Shown piece by piece: positions 51,901 to 60,900 of a DNA stretch of 64,000 nucleotides (its first letter is position 1; every line of letters starts with the position of its first letter). A model generated the notes under the pieces. That model was not told the DNA's origin and did no database searches. It saw only the letters and a program-made list of their open reading frames with translations. The stretch is taken from contig NC_060254.1 in NCBI RefSeq assembly GCF_921293095.1, positions 57,458,069 through 57,522,068 on the forward strand. The letters run 5' to 3'. Position numbers and translations under genes: made by a program. The DNA comes from Ischnura elegans (taxonomy: Eukaryota > Arthropoda > Insecta > Odonata > Coenagrionidae).

Positions 51901-54900
51901 TAACCTTCCCAATCGCGAAATAAGTGATCACTCTGACTATGGAAATCTATCATCGGACTTAAACAACGTTCATTTGTGGAGTCAAGAGTGGGGACTCGAA
52001 CTTAATCTGAGCAAATGCATGGCGGTACATTTTTTGCGGAATTCGTCCAACACTAACAATGTTTATGCAGTGGATGGCATTAACATAAAGGCAACAGACG
52101 AAGTGAAGTACCTGGGAGTTACGATAACCTCGAACCTCACGTGGGGAACTCATATAAAGAATATTTGCGGCATAGCCCTGAAGAAATTAGGATTCGTCAA
52201 GAGTATTGTGGGAAGATTTTCGGATGAGAAAGTAAAAGAACGGTGCTATTTCGCTCTCGTCCGACCGCACCTTGAATATGCAGCGAGTGTTTGGGATCCA
52301 GTGCAGAAAGACTTAATCCGCGAGCTGAATAAGATACAAAGGAAGGCTGCGCGTTTCGTCAAAAACCGCTACGGGCGTACTGACAGTGTTACCCAGATGT
52401 TAAGCGAATTAGGCTGGGAGCCGTTGGAGACTCGGAGGCTGCGCGCTAGGCTTAGATTGCTTGAACAATTAAGAATGGATATATTTAAGAGCGACACAGA
52501 GAACATAATCTTAGAGCCACACTATATTTCCAGGTCCGACAGAAGCGATAAATTAAGAGAGATTTTTAGCCGAACGGATAGATATAAGAATTCGTTTTTC
52601 CCCCGAACAATAAAGGACTTTAATAAACGCTTGTCCCAACCTCGTTAGAGCACTTCTTTTTTTTTTTTAATAGCTGTAAACGGCTGGTGTCCTAACACCC
52701 CCTGCCACACGTCTTTTAGGCGGCTTGCGGGGTATTATGTAGATGTAGATGAATTGTCAGCGAATGAGAAGCTTCTTTGAATAACATATAAGCTGAAAAT
52801 ATTCGGTTTTGCTTTCGCAATAGAAAATGTATATTGACTGAACCAGGGTGCTATGTCCTCTTTAGATTTTTTGGAATAATAAATATACATACATTTTCGC
52901 GAGAAGTTCTTGATTTGAAGTATCATTGCTATATGAACCGATTTTTTAATAAATAATTTTAAGTAGATGATCCCATTTACTTCATCATCATCGGTTAACA
53001 ATTCTAAGATTGGTTTGCCGCAGCTCTCCACTGAATTCTCCCATCAGGTAATTTTTTCACGCCTACGTATTTCTTCTCTTTTACATTCTTCTTAATCTGT
53101 TCCATATATTCTGTCCGAGGTACACCTTCTCCATTCTTGCCATCAACTTGTCCCTCGACAACCGTCTTCACCAAGCCGTAATGCCTCAAAATATGGCCTA
53201 TAAGGTTGCCTCGTCTTCTTATCAAGGTTTTTCATGAGGCTTCTCATCTCTCCTACTCTTCTTATGACTTCCTCATTATTAAATCAGTCGACCATCCTGA
53301 TCATTCTGTAGCACCGCATTTCGGAGGCCTCCACCCTTGATTTCTCCGCTGCTGTCATTGCCCATGCCTCACTTCCGTTGTGAAGTATACTCCAAATGTA
53401 ATTTCTGATAAATTTCTTACTTTTATGTTTCCTTACTTCAATGATCAGATTCCCAGCTCTAGTTATCTTGCTTATTATATAACGGAATTCATCCACCACA
53501 AACCAGGTTTTGTTTTCCTATTTAAATGCTAGTCTTGACATCTTCTCTTTTGCTTGGTTTTATCATGGTTTTCTCAGTGCTTACTTTCAGTTCATGTCTA
53601 CCTATTACCCTACCCATATTAACCAGAATCTTAAGCATTAACTGTTTTGGCTCAGTTTTCACACTCAAAATTGAAATTACAGATTGATATCAATTAAAAG
53701 TTGTTGATTAAAAATGGAACAGGAGAATGATATAGGCTGCTCTGATCATGCAAGTTAAATGAAAATATGAATTATAGACTGTTTTGAAGAAGATAAGTCG
53801 GCGAATACAATTTCAGTTTCACGGAAGTGTCGAAAAAGTTCTGATAAATTGTTTTCTAACTTCTACATTTAAATTTCCTGCCGTAAGTAGGTCTTTCTTT
53901 CGGTAGAATGCTGTCTTCACCTGAGCTATTCCGTTGATTATTTCTTTATTGTTAAGCGTGAATTACACGATCATTTTATCCTTCATTCCCGAGTGATCAC
54001 TGTCGCGGTCACTAGAGTGATCACTCGTAAATCAACGTCGCCGGCAATTGTTTTTCGCGATCACGATCGCGATGAGGATTCTAATCATTTTTTTCATCAC
54101 TCGTCCGGTCGCTTTTTCCGTCGCTGAAACCGTCACTAAAACCCCATATCAGCCAATCAGAACGCATTCCCGTATGGAGCGATTGCAGCGCAACGTTAGA
54201 CAATCGTGAGAACGACATAGATAAACAAACACGCTATATATTTTCGCTATGCGGGTCCTATGACAACGAGCTGTGATATCGGAAGTGATGCGAAAGGCGA
54301 CGGCGGGAGGGACTGTGTGATTCAGAAAAATGATCACTAGAACGATAACTTTTCCCGTCGCGAAAAGCGATCGTTCTAGTGATCACTTTTCGCGACGTAA
54401 GAATATGATCGTGTGATTCAGGCTTTACTCCCGTCGATAGTTATCCTGCTTCCCGAATAACAGAATTCCCGTATGGAATTGAAAGGTAAAATGGGAAATG
54501 GTAAATTCGAGGAATCGAAGAAGAGATTTGATTTATACATCTAATATTTGCAAAGGAAGAGTTTTCGACAAATCGTTCTGGGGAAACATTCATCGCGTGA
54601 GTTCACGTCATTCGCCAACTGACTGTTTTGAAGTTCGCGAGGCACACAAACAAGACGAAGTGAAGGGAGTGCGAGAAATAATTAACGTAGGCATCCAAGC
54701 CGTCGTTCGACGCAAAGCAATTGGAAAGGGAAGCCACGGGTTCACTGGGCGCGCGTCACAGCGCGCAGAGCGGAGAAATAACACGCGCGTCCCTCGTCAT
54801 AACAAGTGAGGAGCGAGGGGCGGATTCGCTACGAATGACTGCACTGGAAGCAATTTGGGAATCCGATGAGGACGGAGGTACGGAAAGCGACACTTTGAAT

Positions 54901-57900
54901 ACGGGCGATTTATAATTCCACGCAAAGAGCGTATTTTGCATTTTTTAAAATAAGTTCGTCGTTGAACTCAAATTCATATTTTGAGTTATTTTTCCTTTTC
55001 CTGAATTCGTTTAACATTTAATTTGAACCTTGGAGTGTAGGTCTTTAAATTTCAAAAGGGGATTATAAATGATAATAAAATAAATGATTAATTTTTCGAG
55101 TTTATTGCTTTTATTACATAAAACTACACTTCAAGATTCAAGTTTAATATCAAATTTATATTCCAGCTTGGAATTCCAACTTATTTGAATTACATTTTCA
55201 AAGCGAGGTATGTCACATTTACAACTTTAAAACAGAATAACATTCGTGACGACTAATTTTCTAAAGTTATAAAACCGAGTGTTTAGTGAAGCTGGGTGTA
55301 ATAAACGAATGAATGTGTGCCTGCTCCGGAATTATACGAGGGGTGTTTATTTTCCACCTACGATCGCTCAGCAAAATTGCCAAACAAGAGACAGGCGTAT
55401 TGCGCGCAAAGGGTAACTGCACGACCTCCTTACCACACTCTCAGTCGTTTGAGAGCATAAGTTGTCAGTTAAAGGTGAGTAACAGTCTTAGTTACAAGTT
55501 TGTCTCAACTGATTCTCCCACTAAGTTTAAACTGTAGAGCGACAGCCAGAAGACTCGACAAATGGCTTCAGCATGTTTCGACCGATATATGTCGATGAAG
55601 TAAAATATATTTTAAAAATCAACAGTAGCTAGGGATGATACGGATTCCATATGAAACCCCTTAAACAAAATAATAATCGCAACAATGGATGCACCAAAAC
55701 TCACCGATCCAGCCAAGAAAATTCAGGACATCCTTCAATAATGACAACGGTATGCTACCCTGTTTTGGGAGAAAAAAAGGTGTTTTTTGCGCATTGCATA
55801 GAGCAAGGATAAGTGCAGCTGCTTAATGTGAAACATAACGCCGATTTCGCAGTCTTTCGAAACGGAAAAGGAGACATGTTAACTTCTGGAAGTGTTCTAA
55901 TCCACACAATGCCCGTCCACTTAGCGCTGATGCACCCAAACTACTCCTAGAGCGAATTCAATTGGAAATTTTCGACCGTTTGCCCTGAAATCCCGACCTA
56001 ACGGCGTGTGATTTTTACCTTTTCGCTTGACTGAGATAGTGGCCAGAAGGGAAACGTAATCAAACGGAGCTTCAGGACTTCAGAAAAAATGCCATATCGA
56101 CTGATTTCAACTGCTGCTGCATGTGGAAGAAAATCATGAATGTAGGAAATAATGTTTTATAAGGGGGAGCTCTTCCTGGAATGTGTGGAGGGCCAAAGAT
56201 TTTTTTATTCACTGGGATATCTATATCCCAAAAAACTCAAATCAATAAAAATATTTATTTCAAAATGGTCACAATTGGTCTACAAAAACAATGCTCATTT
56301 GTGTGAATAAATTTTTCATGTGGAAACGTAATAATTGAAGGTCAGTAATCTTCTAACGCAAAGAAAACGCTGAGAAATCGCTCGAAGCAAGAGCTATATG
56401 ATTTCTATGGTAGTTCCCGGTTACAGAAATTTGGTCACTGCAATAAAAAATACATGAGGAAAAATCAAAACTTTTAGCCTCCATCGAGGGAACATGCCTC
56501 TCTTTCATGTTTTCATTTTTCCGTTTGCTTGTTTGATGTCCCTGGAGGAAATCCTGGAGATGGGGTGAAAAGGGGCTGATGGGAGGGTGAGGGACCCAAC
56601 AGGTCACGTGACGCCAATACCAAAACACACACGCACGCTCGCATCGAAGTGCCGGCGATCGTAAATTTCGACTGCGCGGGCGAGGGTGTTTATTTCGGAC
56701 CCGTTGCCACGCCAACTTCTGGCCGACCTCATAATATTCGGCTCATTTTTCATCCACTTCGATAGCATTCCGGCATTTCGAAGCGAATGGCTGGTGAACT
56801 TGCTGGTGCGTCAGAACAGAAAGAGCTTAAGGAATTGCGCGATCGGCATGCGCGAGCTCAGGATTTTTACCACGTTTTATTATACTCGCTCTCTTGTTTG
56901 TTTGTTTATCCTTCCGGGTAAAATCTTTCAACTCAAATTTCGACTACTTCCAGATTAGCTACAGCGCTAAAATTTTCAGGACAGCTCATACATGGATGAC
57001 AATGCAATGTTGAAATACATTTACAATGACAATAACAATATCTCGAGTAATTTTCAGAAAAATATCAAATATGGAGTTCCAAAAATGGCCACTAAAATCG
57101 TTAGCGCTGCCATTAAAATATTGCTAATCAAATATCGACCACTTCCTAATTAGCAAGAGCGCTGGAGTTACCAGGATCGCTCAGAAATTGAAGACAATGC
57201 GATATTCTTACGCTTTTACCATGATCGGAACAGCATCTCGAGTAATATTATGAAATGAAAATTAAATATATAGATTACTTCCAAAAATGGCCACCGAATT
57301 AGAATAGAGGCGCTGTGATAGTTTTTGGTGCAATAAACTCTCCCATCTTAAATGTTCTTCTAAAACATATTTTAACTTCCTCATCGTTTTATTTGAAATT
57401 TTTAATAATTTAGAAGGCCATTGGCGTTTATTTGCGTGGGTTCCAAAACTGCCGATGGAAGTAATATTTAGTCAGCTGTGAATGTCTAGCGAAAGGTATC
57501 CGGTTGAAATTCAACCGTTAGCGGATACTTAAATATAATTTTACATTTACTAAAGCGGTGGTTCACCTTAAAGAGTAGGGTTTCTTCGTAAAAGTGAAAT
57601 TATTTCAACAAATCGCTCTGCCCTCTACCCATAAATCTTTTTCTATTTCTCGTATCTCACGTAAACAATATCTTTCAAGTCAAATGGATTTGGGAACTCT
57701 CTCGCCTTTTTACGCGGCTTGAACAATTATCTCTTCGTTTAACAATAATTCGAAGTTTCAGTTTCATTATTTTAGCATTTTTATGGACAAGACAAATCTC
57801 GTTTGATTTTTTTAACGAAAATAAAAATTGTTGATAAAATCACCATTGCAGTATCATAAGATATTGAGGGCTTGAAAGTTTTCTATCTTTGATTTAGAAT

Positions 57901-60900
57901 CTAAAGCTATTTTCTATTTCTTATCTTGGATTAGCAGGATTAAAGTTTACATTATACAAGAGAATTTAGGTTTTCATTGCTACATCTCCGTCCCTTGAAG
58001 ACGCGCGGGGACTCCACCGACTATATACACGACTGTGGATATTCATATTGAGTTTTAAAAGGAATACAAACGAGACTTAATCTGCCATTGGAATTGGTTA
58101 CCCGCAGGTTTCGCAGAAAGATAAGATATAATGAAGCTATTCATGCTTACGAATAAAAAAAGTTGGTTTCATCTCCATGATGATGATGACACTGATTTAC
58201 TCGGAGATAAACCAGCATTTTTATTTATACGCATGAATGACCTCATTGTATCTTATATTTTACTGTAATTCGTGGGTGAGCAATTCCAATGGTAGATTGA
58301 TTCTCATGTGTGGTCCCTTTCAAACTTAATGTGAATGTAGTCGGAGCGGTGTAGTCTCAATACGATTTTCAAGGGGAACAAATGTAGCCATGAAACCCAA
58401 AAATCTAAAGGGAAATGTACCTACATTTTAATCCTACATATCCAAGATAAGAAAAACTCAACAGCTTTAACTTCTATATCCATGATAAAGACCACAAATT
58501 GTAATTTCCACACTTTTTTTAATTCAACACTCAGCAACCGACTAATGTTTTCAACACTTTGTGTCATTTTCAAGGTGATACAAGCGACATTCTCTCAGTA
58601 TTTATACCCAGGCCAAGGTAGGAGGTGGGGGCAGATGGAATTGGTGTGAGGGAAGTGGGAGGGGAAACAGTTTGGGAGAACGAATGAATGGAGGAAGTTA
58701 GCAGAAAACATACACAAAGTGGGGCGTCGGTGAAGATCAGGTTTTGACGTCATAGGGAAGCTTAACTTTAACAAAGGTGAGTCAGTACAAAATAAAACAT
58801 CAATGCGAAGTCCATCCGGGCTATTGGCAATTTCGAATTTTTCCATAAAATCTAATTTAAGCCCTTTGTCAATACAATGTAAAATATCTATGTCAAAATT
58901 GCTAAAATGGTTATTCAGGAATAATTGGTTAGAACAACCAGATTTTCCATCATTATATGTAAAACTTCTTCTACATTCCTTCACTCTGTCTTCAAGCCTT
59001 ACACCAGTCTGGCTAACATAACACCTACCACAGAGAGTATGAGGCTTCTGGGCGAACCTTTCGAAGGATACGGGCCGGGAACCAAGCCCGTGGCTTATAC
59101 GCCCGATCACCCGGGGAGGGGGAGGTAAGGAGGGGAAAAGGAAAGAGGCGCCGCCGCGATAGGAGCCCGTCGACGCCTCTGGAAAAGGATAGGAGCGGAA
59201 GGGAGGGGACGAAGGAAAAACACCCCAACGCTATAGAACCGAAGGGGGCCCTACTATTAGCGAAACCAAGCGTAAGCAATTAATGTTCTACCGATCCTAG
59301 TGGATTTTCCTAGGAAGAAAAATCCATCGATCGAATCGGTAGAAACACCTACCACAGTCCTCACACTTTAATTTGTAGAATCCACTTTTGTCAATTAAAA
59401 AAATGCGAAAATTACCATTTGTGCTCTTCATCATGGATATAGCGAATGTCCACCAAATAAAGCCTGAAACGATTTTATACGTTTTACTTCTATATTATAG
59501 ATAAGGTTAACCAGGTAGCAGAACTCTTTTACCTCCACAATTATGGTGTTCTCTTCTCCTCTATTGCAGACAAAAATCATTGTTTTCTTTGCTTTGATTT
59601 TCAGAAGTATGAGAATATGGCATGGACAGAGACTATGAGGGTTCTAGGTGAACCCTCTTAAGGATACAACGCAACGGAGCCGGGACCCAAGCCCGTGGCT
59701 TATACGCCCGATCACCCGGGGAGGGGCTGGAGAGGAAGGAAAAAAGGAAAGAGGCGCCGCCGCGATGGGAGCCCGCCGACGCCTCTGGGAAAGGATAGGA
59801 GCGGAAGGGAGGGGACGAGGGAAAAACACCCCAACGCTATAGAAGCGAAGGGGGCCCTACTATTAGCGAAACCAAGCATATGCAATTAATTTTCTACCAA
59901 TCCTAGAGGATTTTCCTATGAGGAAGAAAAATCCATCGATCGAATCGGTAGATAAATCGGTATGGCATGGACAATGACGGCCGCTGAGAAATCAAGGGTT
60001 GAACTGTATGGGTGTACCCAGAATCAAAACTAAGGGGGGCAAAACTAGCTGTGGTCGTTCAAGCTGTAACTTTTTTGCGCATAAAAGGTTAATGAAACCA
60101 AATTTTTAAGGAAATTATGACAGCAATTTAATAGTTTTTATAATTAGTTGCTTGAAAAAATAATGATTATTATTTTAGTTCCATGTCTTATACTAATATC
60201 GTATTTCTTCAAAAGGAAAATTTGTTCATAACTTTTGTTTTGAAATAAATTTATTTCCGCTTCTAGGGGGTGGGAGGCGGTTGCCTTCCCCTATGCCCCC
60301 CGCTGGGTACACCCATGAGTTGAAGCCCTCGAAATGCGGCGAAAAAAAAAGAATGATGAGTATCAAATGGAATGATGGAGTAAGTAATGAGGAATACCTT
60401 TTAGAAGAGCTGGAGAGAAGAGAAGCCTCGTGAAAACCTTAATGAGAAGGCGGAACAACGTTATTGGCCATACGTTAAGACATGAATGCCTAATAAAGAT
60501 AATCGTCGAGGGATAATTAGATGGCAAAAACGGAAAAGGAAGACCTCGAACAAATAATATGGAACTGGTAAAGACGGATGTGAAAGAGAAGAAATACGTA
60601 GATTGGAAAAGGTTGGCTGATAGGAGAAGTCAGTAGAGAACTGCATCAAACCGATATAATCATTGTTGACTAGTGATGACGTTGATAATAATATGAAAAT
60701 AAATTCGGCATGGCCACATTTCAAACCGCAATTCAATGAGATAATTACTTAATGAAGATTAGAGGCAAACAGGGACAAAAAATTATTCTGCTAACAGAAT
60801 AATCGAAAAGTTTTCGCAGAGCAACTCCTTGAAGCCAAGCAAGTTTATTCAGGATTAAGATGTGGAACACTAATTCCGACGCAAGACCGTTTTGTGCCGA

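Noticed and set aside
58595..59279. Minus-strand frames running across 59034-59344
   Set aside because: The part inside the retroposon is chance coding; only the Penelope part to about 59033 is real relic.
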